Below the pieces are notes generated by a model that had not been told where the DNA came from, made no database searches, and was given only the letters and a program-made list of their open reading frames with translations. A program made the translations under genes and the position numbers. Shown one piece after another: positions 1 through 7,865 of a stretch of 64,000 bases of DNA (position 1 is its first letter; the number at the start of each line of letters is the position of its first letter). The DNA is from VXYK01 sp965221585 (GTDB taxonomy: Bacteria; Actinomycetota; Acidimicrobiia; Acidimicrobiales; Aldehydirespiratoraceae), in the NCBI GenBank assembly GCA_965221585.1, contig OZ244898.1, positions 2,046,001 through 2,110,000 of the forward strand, read 5' to 3'.

Positions 1-1
1 G

Positions 2-565
2 GCGATCACCGTGGGTTGGGGCGTAACGCTCCGGGTCGGCACCCGAGACACCATGTACAACCCCACCACCAACAACTACGTCACCGGCGACGGCAAGCGG
101 TTCTGGGTCGTGGGCCTGGAAGCGAATCGACATTGGCCTCCACTGGCACGGGCCGTGGGGCACCCTGAATGGATCAGCGACGAACGGTTCGCCACGGCCG
201 CGGACCGGGCGGCCAACGGGCCTGAACTGATCGGCGAGCTGGACAGGATCTTCGTCACCAAGACGCTCGCGCAATGGGAGGAGATCTTCGCCACGGAGCC
301 GGACTTCTTCTGGGCACCGATTCAATCGCCCGACGATCTGCTGGCCGATCCCCAGTTCCATGCCGGCGGGGCCCTGGTCGAGGTCCCCGACGGACCCGTC
401 ACGACCTCCTCGATCGCCACACCGGTGGACTTCGACGGCACGCCCTGGGCTCCGCGCAGCCTCGCCCCCCGGCTCGGCGAGCACACCGTGGAGATCCTGG
501 AGGGTCTGGGGCGTGGCGATGACGCGGACTCCCTCGCGGCTCGGGGTGTGGTGGGTATCGCCTGA
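2..565 (+). CDS. CaiB/BaiF family (class III) CoA-transferase, C-terminal part, cut by window edge
   Basis: The reading frame is open to the left window edge, so only the last ~188 residues of a protein normally near 400 residues are present. Class III CoA-transferases move CoA between a carboxylic acid and an acyl-CoA donor. Supporting features are the motif GDGKRFWVVGLEANRHWPPL, the helical stretch with RFATAADRAANGPEL, the segment 'LAQWEEIFATEP' that precedes an 'APIQSPDDLLADPQF' block, and a C-terminal 'APRLGEHTVEIL' end typical of the family. The catalytic Asp lies in the missing N-terminal half. The stop codon overlaps the next gene by one base (TGATG), which suggests co-transcription. 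The substrate is unknown; the catabolic genes further right fit a role in acyl-CoA metabolism. Confidence 0.85.
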   Translation, partial: AITVGWGVTLRVGTRDTMYNPTTNNYVTGDGKRFWVVGLEANRHWPPLARAVGHPEWISDERFATAADRAANGPELIGELDRIFVTKTLAQWEEIFATEPDFFWAPIQSPDDLLADPQFHAGGALVEVPDGPVTTSSIATPVDFDGTPWAPRSLAPRLGEHTVEILEGLGRGDDADSLAARGVVGIA

Positions 566-1710
566 TGAACCTCGGGTTCGGTCGCGGCCCGGTCGTCGCG
601 ATCGTGTGCGTCCTTTGCCTCGCTGCTTCGGCATGTGGTGCGTCGGACGGTGAGCGGCGCGGCAACGAGACTGTTGTCCCCCCGTCCACCGCGGACAGCA
701 CCGGCGCGGTTCCGACAACCAACGCAACCACGGGCGGTACCGGCGTCGATACAAACACAAGCGATACAAGCACAAGCACGGTCATCCGCACGGGCACGGA
801 CGCCGATCCCGCCGACACAAGCACAGGCAACGGCACAATCACGGGCACGGATGCCGACACCGATACCGCCGACGCAGGCACGGGTGTCGACACAAGCAAC
901 GACACCGACACGGACACGGGCACTGACATGGACAGCGCTTCGACCAGCACCACGGCGGCTCCGAGTGAGATCGCAGTCTCGCCATGGCCACAAGATCCTC
1001 GAACAGCGCAGGACCGCGACTGGCAGGTCCAGATCGAGGCCCACTGGGCCCACGACACCGACGCCTTCACTCAGGGACTCGAGACTGACGGCGGCACGAT
1101 CTACGAGAGCACCGGGCTCTACGGCGAGTCGCGTCTGCGCGCCCTCGACGGCGCGACGGAACTGCGCTCGGTAGCGCTCGATCCCGAGCTGTTCGGCGAG
1201 GGTCTGACGCTGCTCGGCGACGAGATCATCCAACTCTCCTGGCGAGCGGGCCGGGCCCTGCGTTGGGACCGCGACACCTTCGAGCCGCGCGGCGAGTTTC
1301 GCTACCAGGGCGAGGGTTGGGGGATCTGTTGGGACGAGGGCCGCTCGCGGCTGTTGATGAGCGATGGCACATCGACCTTGACCCACCGCGACCGTGACGA
1401 CTTCTCGGTGGTGACCAAGATCACCGTGACCCGCAACAACGAACCAGTTGCCCGGATCAACGAACTCGAGTGCGTCGAGGGGCTGGTGGTCGCCAATATC
1501 TGGATGAGCAACGAGATCATCGTCATCGACCCCGATTCTGGAGAGGTGCTCGTGTCGATCGACGCCGCATTGCTGGCTGCGGAAGCAGGCGTCTCAGCCT
1601 CCGAGCGCGATGAAGTGCTCAACGGCATTGCCTACAACGGCGACGGCACCTGGATTCTCGGCGGGAAGAACTGGCCGGTGCAGTTCCTGGTCACGCTGAG
1701 CCTGGACTGA
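565..1710 (+). CDS. Glutaminyl-peptide cyclotransferase-like lipoprotein
   Basis: This is a 381-residue exported lipoprotein. A hydrophobic signal segment (residues 8-22) ends in LAASAC, a lipobox with Cys24 as the lipidation site. Residues ~40-145 form a low-complexity Thr/Asp/Ser/Gly linker. The C-terminal ~225 residues resemble the five-bladed glutamine cyclotransferase family, which converts N-terminal Gln to pyroglutamate: 'DAFTQGLETDGGTIYESTGLYGES' is the usual blade-one signature, followed by 'GEGLTLLGDEIIQLSW' and 'ELECVEGLVVANIW'. The linker probably lifts the domain off the membrane. The start overlaps the upstream stop (TGATG). The linker DNA is a degenerate array of short ACG/GAC-rich units. 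Its natural peptide substrates are unknown. Confidence 0.85.
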   Translation: MNLGFGRGPVVAIVCVLCLAASACGASDGERRGNETVVPPSTADSTGAVPTTNATTGGTGVDTNTSDTSTSTVIRTGTDADPADTSTGNGTITGTDADTDTADAGTGVDTSNDTDTDTGTDMDSASTSTTAAPSEIAVSPWPQDPRTAQDRDWQVQIEAHWAHDTDAFTQGLETDGGTIYESTGLYGESRLRALDGATELRSVALDPELFGEGLTLLGDEIIQLSWRAGRALRWDRDTFEPRGEFRYQGEGWGICWDEGRSRLLMSDGTSTLTHRDRDDFSVVTKITVTRNNEPVARINELECVEGLVVANIWMSNEIIVIDPDSGEVLVSIDAALLAAEAGVSASERDEVLNGIAYNGDGTWILGGKNWPVQFLVTLSLD

Positions 1711-1731
1711 CGACCCAGGACTGACGACCCT
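1704..1731. repeat. 14-bp tandem duplication over a stop codon
   Basis: Two adjacent copies of GGACTGACGACCC plus one variable base (1704-1717 and 1718-1731, 13 of 14 identical). The first copy contains the TGA stop of the cyclotransferase gene. Confidence 0.8.
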
Positions 1732-1751
1732 GGTCTGATCAGTTGCCCCGA

Positions 1752-2765
1752 TTAGTCGCCACTGTCGATGGGCTCGTAACCGGCCACATCGTGGTGGGGG
1801 GTGTCGAGATAGATCTTGGCTTCGGGGACTCCCGCGAATTTGCCGTGACTCCAACGAATCTCCACGTGGCCTTCCACGGTCCTGAGGGTCGAGTCCTGCT
1901 TGTCGACTACCTCTGCGCGCCACCGAACCGTCGGTTGACCTGCATAGTCGCCCCACATGTCGAAATGTCGCATGCGAAAGCGGTTCCGAAAGTCCCAGGG
2001 GGTCAGGACGCGATAGCGGATCGGCAACCCCGTTCTGTCGGTGCCGAGCACAAAGTATGGCGAGGCCGCAAGACGCAAGAGCCGCCAGAGCAGTTCTTCG
2101 CGGTCCAGCCTGCTCGAGGTTCTCTCCATCAGCAGCTGTGCGCTGTTGCGGGCGATCTCAAACCCGACGAGTTCCCAGTCATAGCGCAATGACCGTGGCC
2201 AACGGCCCGACAGAGCCGAACGCAGCGCGGCTCGGTGGTCCTTGTTCAGGGCGGTCACGCGGGTCGGCAGCGAAAGCTCGGTCACATGCCTGCGCACCTG
2301 GGCGTAGAACTCCTGGTACGACTCTGCGGCCACTTCGACGAACCAGTCCCCGCCGCGCCTGGAACGTTCCGCCAGAGCCTTGTCGAAGACATGCCAGGGC
2401 GAGGCGTTGTGGAGAATGTCGGAGCCGTACTTGCAGCTGATCAGATAGACGTGATCGACCCGCAGATCAGCTGGGATCTGCTCGTAGGCGGGTGGCCGAT
2501 GATGGCCCTTCCATTCGATCAACCACGGCACTCGACCGCGGAGTCCGACGTTGGCCCGCGCGAACACCTCTCCGTTGGCGTACGCGCTGGCGAATATCTC
2601 GCCGTGCTTTCCCTCGTCGAATGCTGCATCGAGGCGGTCGAACACCCGGTCGGTCACATTGCCGATTGAGCGTGGTCTGGCCGCGAGTGCCCGCTGGAGA
2701 TCCCGGTAGCCGAAGAGGCCCAGTCCGGTGACTATTTCAGAGATTTCGGTGCGAACCGTTGCCAT
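1752..2765 (-). CDS. Conserved-looking protein of unknown function, possible nuclease-like core
   Basis: A 337-residue soluble protein with no signal peptide or membrane segment. The start is an ATG preceded by GGGAG. I cannot assign a family with confidence. The central part reads 'PWLIEWKGHHRPPAYEQIPADLRVDHVYLISCKYGS' in overlapping pieces (residues ~80-118). The alternation of a strand, an Asp (RVDHVYL) and a following strand ending in Cys-Lys (ISCKY) loosely recalls PD-(D/E)xK nucleases, although the usual E/DxK acidic residue is not obvious. The rest is rich in Arg and Trp. It converges with the cyclotransferase gene and diverges from the next gene. Function unknown. Confidence 0.7.
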   Translation of the reverse strand: MATVRTEISEIVTGLGLFGYRDLQRALAARPRSIGNVTDRVFDRLDAAFDEGKHGEIFASAYANGEVFARANVGLRGRVPWLIEWKGHHRPPAYEQIPADLRVDHVYLISCKYGSDILHNASPWHVFDKALAERSRRGGDWFVEVAAESYQEFYAQVRRHVTELSLPTRVTALNKDHRAALRSALSGRWPRSLRYDWELVGFEIARNSAQLLMERTSSRLDREELLWRLLRLAASPYFVLGTDRTGLPIRYRVLTPWDFRNRFRMRHFDMWGDYAGQPTVRWRAEVVDKQDSTLRTVEGHVEIRWSHGKFAGVPEAKIYLDTPHHDVAGYEPIDSGD

Positions 2766-2908
2766 GAGACTCCCGTGCTTGGGCGAATCTTAGAACGTGT
2801 GCGGACTGAACATCGCTGCAGCGCTGTCACACGGCCAGACCATGATTGGGGTTCCCTCGCGACCCGGGTTGGGCCGCCATCACCACCGACATCGATCGGA
2901 GTCCAAAG

Positions 2909-3679
2909 ATGGCTCAGCCCGTATCCAACTCAACCCTTGGCCGGCGCGCTCTGTTGCTTGACCGCGGCGTCGTTGCCCTCGCCGGTGAGATCATCGCCAT
3001 TCCGCCACCCCTCGGCATCAATGAGAGTCCCTACGGTCCTCTGGTGGGCGTGCGCTGCGGCCGGGCCGTGCAAGCCGTTGCCTATCCACTGCCCGCACGT
3101 CTGATCAGTTGCGAGGTGGCCGATACCCAGGTTGCCGTTGTCGTCAGCCGTACGGCTGCTCCGCAGATCGTCGATCCTCGCAGGGAGCATCCCATGACGA
3201 TCGAGGCCGAGCTTGGTCCGGCTGTCGATGTCGGTCGGCGAGCGCTGGGGATGGCGACACCTGAGGAGTTGACCTCTCCGTCCGATGTGCTGGACGTGTT
3301 CTGGCTCGACGGCATCATCAGCGATGTGCTGCGCTCGGAACCCGGTGAATCGCGGGACTGGGCCTCGGTATCGGTGCTCCACCCCCTGACCGACCACGCG
3401 ATTGAACCGTGGCGCCTCCGCAACCGGCGACTGAGACTGCCCTTGGGTTGGGATGCATTCCGTCGTCGAGCCTCCAACGCAAGTTCGCCCTGGCCGGGTA
3501 TGGATCCCTCGATTGCGGGCTGGCTCGACGACGGTTCATTCGCGCGTTGGTGTCTCGCAGACCTGCCCGACAAAGACACGATTCTCGATGATCTTCGTGA
3601 TCTCCTGGAGCCTTCGCTGATGGCCTATATCGATGAGACTCTTGCACCTCCCGGCGAATGGATCCGCCGATGGCCGTAG
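2909..3679 (+). CDS. Hypothetical protein
   Basis: A 256-residue protein I do not recognise. The chosen ATG (MAQPVSN) has CGGAG eight bases upstream; the frame stays open 21 codons further 5' but without a better start. The N-terminal third is Val/Ala/Pro-rich and beta-like (RALLLDRGVVALAGEIIAIP), with a Cys-containing turn (VGVRCGRAV). The C-terminal two thirds look helical and acidic (DKDTILDDLRDLLEPSLMAYID). No signal peptide, membrane span or metal motif is visible. It is transcribed divergently from the unknown gene at its left across a ~140-bp gap. Confidence 0.6.
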   Translation: MAQPVSNSTLGRRALLLDRGVVALAGEIIAIPPPLGINESPYGPLVGVRCGRAVQAVAYPLPARLISCEVADTQVAVVVSRTAAPQIVDPRREHPMTIEAELGPAVDVGRRALGMATPEELTSPSDVLDVFWLDGIISDVLRSEPGESRDWASVSVLHPLTDHAIEPWRLRNRRLRLPLGWDAFRRRASNASSPWPGMDPSIAGWLDDGSFARWCLADLPDKDTILDDLRDLLEPSLMAYIDETLAPPGEWIRRWP

Positions 3680-3718
3680 ACGCGGCGTGGGTGGCTACGG
3701 GCCGGAGAGACAACGCTG

Positions 3719-3742
3719 GCAGGATCTTGCGCAGGATCTTGC
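3719..3742. repeat. Perfect 12-bp tandem duplication
   Basis: GCAGGATCTTGC occurs twice in direct succession (3719-3730, 3731-3742) in the gap after the hypothetical gene. Confidence 0.9.
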
Positions 3743-3829
3743 GGACTGTCATCGCCGTGATCGGTCTCAAATCAAAGAAAGCAGGGCAAACTTGACACGC
3801 CGTTGACAGCACGAGAGGAAGCCGACCAG

Positions 3830-4240
3830 ATGAGTGCGCCGACATCGAGCCCGGTGACAGAGATCCCGCCGGCTGACCCCGACGAAGCCGCCATGCATTT
3901 CGAGCGCCTCCTCTCGCTGGAGACCGACTGCTGGGATGTTCAGGAGTCGATCAAGAACGGAACCGACGACTTCATCCTGCTTCACGTCAACGGAGACGAG
4001 GCCGGCTTCGACGCGGGCCACGTTCCCGGTGCGATCTTCATGCACCACTCGACCATCAGCACCGAGACGCTGGCGCGTTATCCCGAAGACACGCTGTTCG
4101 TCGTCTACTGTGCGGGACCGCACTGCAACGGTGCCGACAAGGCGGCCGCACGGATCGCACGATTGGGACGCCCGGTCAAGAAGATGATCGGCGGCAAGAT
4201 CGGCTGGCTCGACGAGGGTTTCAGTCTGGCCACGACCTGA
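3830..4240 (+). CDS. Rhodanese-like domain protein
   Basis: A 136-residue single-domain cytoplasmic protein. Rhodaneses carry a persulfide on an active-site Cys. The CH2A-like motif 'DAGHVPGAIFMHH' lies at residues 61-73, and the active-site loop 'VVYCAGPHCNGADKAA' places the likely catalytic Cys at position 94 and a second Cys at 99. The C-terminal 'KKMIGGKIGWLDEGF' matches the usual closing helix. The ATG was chosen because GAGGAA lies eight to nine bases upstream; an upstream in-frame TTG at 3803 lacks this. The gene precedes carD on the same strand with its own 100-bp gap. The physiological sulfur acceptor is unknown. Confidence 0.88.
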   Translation: MSAPTSSPVTEIPPADPDEAAMHFERLLSLETDCWDVQESIKNGTDDFILLHVNGDEAGFDAGHVPGAIFMHHSTISTETLARYPEDTLFVVYCAGPHCNGADKAAARIARLGRPVKKMIGGKIGWLDEGFSLATT

Positions 4241-4341
4241 AACGTCGCCGCTCCGTGGCTGAACAAACCGAGGTGTGGCGTTGCGATTGGTGCTAATACT
4301 GGCATCCTTAACGACGGCGTCAGCTACCTCTGAGGACTTCT

Positions 4342-4821
4342 GTGACCTACAAACCGGGCGATCGGGTTGTCTACCCGCATCACGGCGCAGCCGTAATCGA
4401 GAAGAAGGAGAAGCGCACCGCCTTCGGCGAGGAGCGGGACTACCTCGTTCTTCGTATGGCGCACGGCGACCTGGTGCTATCGGTACCGGTAGACAAGGTC
4501 GAACAGGTCGGGATGCGCTGGCCGATCTCTACCGAAGATGTCGAAGACCTCTTCGAGGTGCTTGCCAAACGAGACGTGAGGGAGCCCGCCAACTGGTCGC
4601 GGCGCTTCAAGAACCATCAGGAGAAGCTGAAGTCCGGCGATGTCTACCAGGTCGCGGAGGTGGTCCGGAATCTTGCGCTGCGCGACAACGCCAAGGGGCT
4701 GTCCGCTGGTGAGAAGTCGCTCTACACAAAGGCACGTACAGTGCTCATTTCGGAGCTGGCGTTCGCGCTCGATGTCGACGAGGAGGTCGCCACGACCCGA
4801 GTCGACGACGCTCTGGTCTAG
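4342..4821 (+). CDS. carD: CarD family RNA polymerase-binding regulator
   Basis: A 159-residue protein with a GTG start and GAGGA ten bases upstream. CarD binds the RNA polymerase beta subunit and stabilises the open complex, notably at rRNA promoters. The N-terminal Tudor-like RNAP-interaction domain (residues 1-60) starts with 'YKPGDRVVYPHHGAAVIE'. The helical C-terminal DNA-binding domain includes 'ANWSRRFKNHQEKLKSGDVYQ' and its conserved Trp at residue ~85, which intercalates at the upstream edge of the bubble in characterised homologues. Length and architecture are those of actinobacterial CarD. Its 3' end overlaps the convergent flavin monooxygenase gene by four bases. Confidence 0.95.
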   Translation: MTYKPGDRVVYPHHGAAVIEKKEKRTAFGEERDYLVLRMAHGDLVLSVPVDKVEQVGMRWPISTEDVEDLFEVLAKRDVREPANWSRRFKNHQEKLKSGDVYQVAEVVRNLALRDNAKGLSAGEKSLYTKARTVLISELAFALDVDEEVATTRVDDALV

Positions 4822-5783
4822 AGGCCGCTCGCGGATCGTCCCATTCGCTGGCGGAGTCGCGGCAGGAACTCTTCGGCGTGGCGGTGCAGTTGTTCATCGA
4901 CCATTGCCGGTTCGAGTCCGCTCACATGGATTCGGACGTTGACGGTGTCGCAGTCGGATGAGGCGAGAAAGTCGGCGAGATTGTCGGCCGCTTCGGCTCC
5001 GTCGGCCGCCGCGATCAGCTGATCACCTTCCCAGTTCTTCATCGCACGTGCAGGCGCATAGCTGCGGTAGTGCTTCATCTGCTCTGCCATCCGCTCGGCC
5101 GGAGGATCGCCGATCCAGACCCTTCGAATGGCGATCCGCGGACCCGTGCCGCCGGCTTGGCGGTAGATGTCGCCGAGCCGCGCGGTGACCGCAGCGGTCT
5201 GCAGACTGTCGTAGAGAACACCGAGGTCGAGTCCAGCGGCGCGGCGCACAGCCGCGGGACTCTGCGCGGCGACAACCATCGGAAGCGGATTCTCGGCAGT
5301 GCGGGCGATCGCCCTGTCGTCCCCCAACGGCGAGGTGTCGTGTCCGCGCAGCGCCGCCACCACCTTCGGCAGGGACCGTTTGAATCGTTCGATTATCTCC
5401 CCGAAGGGCACCTCGGCGAGTTCGAAGTCGACGGGCAGCGCGCCCGCAGCGAAACCGGCCCCGACCCGTCGCGGATATGCGGCGTCGAGCCACGCCAGGT
5501 CCTCCGCCACAAGGGCGTAGGGTCTCATCGGCAACAGCAACGGACACGGGGCAGCCCATCCCTTCGGCATCGCAGCGAGCAGCAAGCCCGCTAGTTGAAT
5601 CGGGTTCGGCAGATAACCCGGAAAGTTGGCGTGGTGCTCACTCACCATCACCCCGTCGTATCCGGCCGAAACTGCCAACGACGCCTGATGACGGATCAGG
5701 TCGATCTGCTCGCAGGGCCCGACATCGTGGGGGTACAGCCGCAGCGACACCGATCCCGCCGCTAAAGGTTCAGCAAACGTCAT
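4818..5783 (-). CDS. LLM-class (luciferase-like) flavin-dependent oxidoreductase
   Basis: A 321-residue TIM-barrel flavoprotein of the bacterial luciferase/F420 superfamily. It should use reduced FMN (or F420) to oxidise an unknown organic substrate. Signatures are 'AGYDGVMVSEHHANFPGYLPNPIQLAG' in parts near residues 38-66 (the EHH motif is characteristic), the 'YPRRVGAGFAAGA' strand-loop, and 'NPLPMVVAAQSPAAVRRAA' around residue 170. An ATG start (5783) is preferred over the GTG one codon upstream. It lies 25 bp downstream of the thiolase gene on the same strand, so both probably belong to one catabolic unit. Confidence 0.88.
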   Translation of the reverse strand: MTFAEPLAAGSVSLRLYPHDVGPCEQIDLIRHQASLAVSAGYDGVMVSEHHANFPGYLPNPIQLAGLLLAAMPKGWAAPCPLLLPMRPYALVAEDLAWLDAAYPRRVGAGFAAGALPVDFELAEVPFGEIIERFKRSLPKVVAALRGHDTSPLGDDRAIARTAENPLPMVVAAQSPAAVRRAAGLDLGVLYDSLQTAAVTARLGDIYRQAGGTGPRIAIRRVWIGDPPAERMAEQMKHYRSYAPARAMKNWEGDQLIAAADGAEAADNLADFLASSDCDTVNVRIHVSGLEPAMVDEQLHRHAEEFLPRLRQRMGRSASGL

Positions 5784-5808
5784 CACTCAAACATCACGAC
5801 TCAGATGC

Positions 5809-6960
5809 TCAGAGCCGTTCGATGATCGTGACGTTGGCTTGGCCACCGCCTTCACACATGGTCTGGAGTCCGTAGCGGCCGCCCGAGCGTTCAAGTTCGT
5901 GCAGCAAAGTGGTCATCAGCTTGGCGCCAGTGGCACCGAGGGGATGGCCGAGCGCAATAGCGCCGCCGTTGACGTTGACCAACTCGTGTGGAATGTCGTG
6001 CTCGGCCATCCAGGCCATCGGCACGCAGGCGAACGCCTCGTTGCACTCGAAAAGGTCGATATCGGAGACGGCCATGCCTGTCTTGGCGAATGCGTGGGCA
6101 GTGGCGGGATTCGGTCCCGTGAGCATCAGTACCGGATCGTCGCCGCGCACGCTCATGTGATGGATTCGAGCTCGCGGGGTCAGGCCGTGATCTTTGAGGG
6201 CCTGCGCCGAGGCGATCAACAACGAGGCCGAGGCATCGCTGATCTGGCTGGACACTGCCGCAGTAAGCCTGCCACCTTCCACAAGCGGCTGAAGCTGGGC
6301 CATCTTCTCGAGGCTGCCGCCGCGGCGAGGACCTTCGTCAGTCACACAATCACCGAGGGGCACGATCTCAGCATCGAAGCGTCCCTCGTCAATGGCGGTG
6401 ATGGCGCGTTCATGGCTCTCCAAGGAGTACTCCTCCATCGCCTCTCGGGAGATGTCCCACTTCTCGGCGATCATCTCCGCCCCTCGGAACTGCGAGATCT
6501 CCTGAGTGCCGTAACGTTGCACCCAACCGGCGGATCCACTGAAGGGGTCGTCGAAGCCGAGATCGGCCGCCAGGGTCATTGCCGAGGAGATCGGAATCTG
6601 CGACATCTGCTGGACGCCTCCAGCAACGACCAGGTCAGCGACACCGGACATCACCATCGTCGCTGCAAAGGTCACGGCTTGTTGACCCGAACCACACTGG
6701 CGGTCGACGGTGGTACCCGGAACGTGGGTGGGAAGCCCGGCGGCGAGCCACGAGGTCCGGGCGATATCGCCGGCCTGACCCCCAACGGAATCGACGTTGC
6801 CGAAGATGACATCCTCGACCGCCGCGGGATCGATACCGGTCCGCTCAATCAGGGCCTCGATCGAAGCCGCGCCCAGATCTGCTGGATGGATGTGCGACAG
6901 TCCGCCCCCGCGCTTGCCGGTCGGTGTGCGGACAGCATCAATTATGTAAGCCTCGGACAT
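5809..6960 (-). CDS. Thiolase family acetyl-CoA acyltransferase
   Basis: A 383-residue thiolase catalysing CoA-dependent cleavage of 3-ketoacyl-CoA or acetoacetyl-CoA condensation. The nucleophilic Cys is at residue 89 in 'VDRQCGSGQQA'. The C-terminal catalytic blocks 'NVNGGAIALGHPLGATGAKL' and 'MCEGGGQANV' provide the His and the acid/base Cys. All three active-site elements are intact. I chose the ATG giving MSEAYIIDAVRTP over an upstream TTG because it matches family N-termini. With the neighbouring monooxygenase, Rieske oxygenase and acyl-CoA dehydrogenase it fits beta-oxidation of a side chain or ring product, so a degradative 3-ketoacyl-CoA thiolase is more likely than a biosynthetic one. 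Confidence 0.93.
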   Translation of the reverse strand: MSEAYIIDAVRTPTGKRGGGLSHIHPADLGAASIEALIERTGIDPAAVEDVIFGNVDSVGGQAGDIARTSWLAAGLPTHVPGTTVDRQCGSGQQAVTFAATMVMSGVADLVVAGGVQQMSQIPISSAMTLAADLGFDDPFSGSAGWVQRYGTQEISQFRGAEMIAEKWDISREAMEEYSLESHERAITAIDEGRFDAEIVPLGDCVTDEGPRRGGSLEKMAQLQPLVEGGRLTAAVSSQISDASASLLIASAQALKDHGLTPRARIHHMSVRGDDPVLMLTGPNPATAHAFAKTGMAVSDIDLFECNEAFACVPMAWMAEHDIPHELVNVNGGAIALGHPLGATGAKLMTTLLHELERSGGRYGLQTMCEGGGQANVTIIERL

Positions 6961-7055
6961 GGGTCCATCCTGCCTCAACTAGCGCCGATCTACACATCCG
7001 CCGAAACGGCCACTCGATTCTGATCTGGCCGACTAGAGAGACCGCCTAGTGGTGG

Positions 7056-7865
7056 CTAGAGCGGCTTGCGGCCCAGAGTTGCGATCGATGTGGGGCTCAA
7101 CATCACGAATCCCCCGGAACGAACCTGTTCAAGGGCAATCTTGCCGTCGGCCTCGGTGACGACGCCTGCGCCGACCATGATGGGCATAGCCCTCTCAAGT
7201 GCCAGGAACCACCACTCGCCGCTCGCGTCATGTGGGCGCATCGCCCAGACATCGCCTTGAACATCGAGCTCGACGAGGCCAACGGCACGCATCAGATCAA
7301 GGGCTCGAAGCCCGAAGTTCGGATCCCGCCATTCGTCAAGACTTCCTTCTGCCATGATCTTGTGGATCGTCTGGTAAGGCTCGGGCAGTGCCTGTTGGCC
7401 GAAACCCAGGAAGGTTCCATCTTCGATCACCAGCCAACCGCCCGGTTTGAGGGCGTCCACGAGTTTGGCCACCACCTCGTCCCGTGTCGGCACATGCTGC
7501 AACACCGCGCGGGCGTGGACAATGTCGAAATGCTCCTGAGGAAGCGGGTCGGTCGCAACGTCATGTTGCCGGACGATCACGTTGGAGGGCATCTCGTCAA
7601 GGAACTGGAGGTCGATGTCGGTGCACATCACCCGGCCCCGCTCCCCGACCTGGGCGGCCATCCAGGCGCTGACCGTGCCCGCGCCCGCGCCCACCTCAAG
7701 ACAATGCATACCTTCTGCGATCCCGACCTGCGTCAACAGCGCACAGGTCTTGGGATCCCGCGCCTCGGCCAGCATCGCAAGCCGCACCCGTTCGATGTCG
7801 ACCTGGTCATCCCGGGTCCCGTAGCTCTGTTGTGGCGCGTGGTCCTCATCGGTCATATCGGTCAT
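7056..7865 (-). CDS. SAM-dependent class I methyltransferase
   Basis: A 269-residue Rossmann-fold methyltransferase. SAM motif I is 'CLEVGAGAGTVSAWMA', an acidic ribose-binding Asp follows in 'VMCTDIDLQFL', and motif 'FDIVHARAVLQHVP' matches the family core. The ATG start has AGGAG seven bases upstream; a longer frame exists but lacks a ribosome-binding site. It overlaps the stop of the Rieske oxygenase gene by four bases (ATGA), so the two are translationally coupled. The coupling suggests it acts on the same small-molecule pathway, but the methyl acceptor cannot be named. Confidence 0.88.
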   Translation of the reverse strand: MTDMTDEDHAPQQSYGTRDDQVDIERVRLAMLAEARDPKTCALLTQVGIAEGMHCLEVGAGAGTVSAWMAAQVGERGRVMCTDIDLQFLDEMPSNVIVRQHDVATDPLPQEHFDIVHARAVLQHVPTRDEVVAKLVDALKPGGWLVIEDGTFLGFGQQALPEPYQTIHKIMAEGSLDEWRDPNFGLRALDLMRAVGLVELDVQGDVWAMRPHDASGEWWFLALERAMPIMVGAGVVTEADGKIALEQVRSGGFVMLSPTSIATLGRKPL

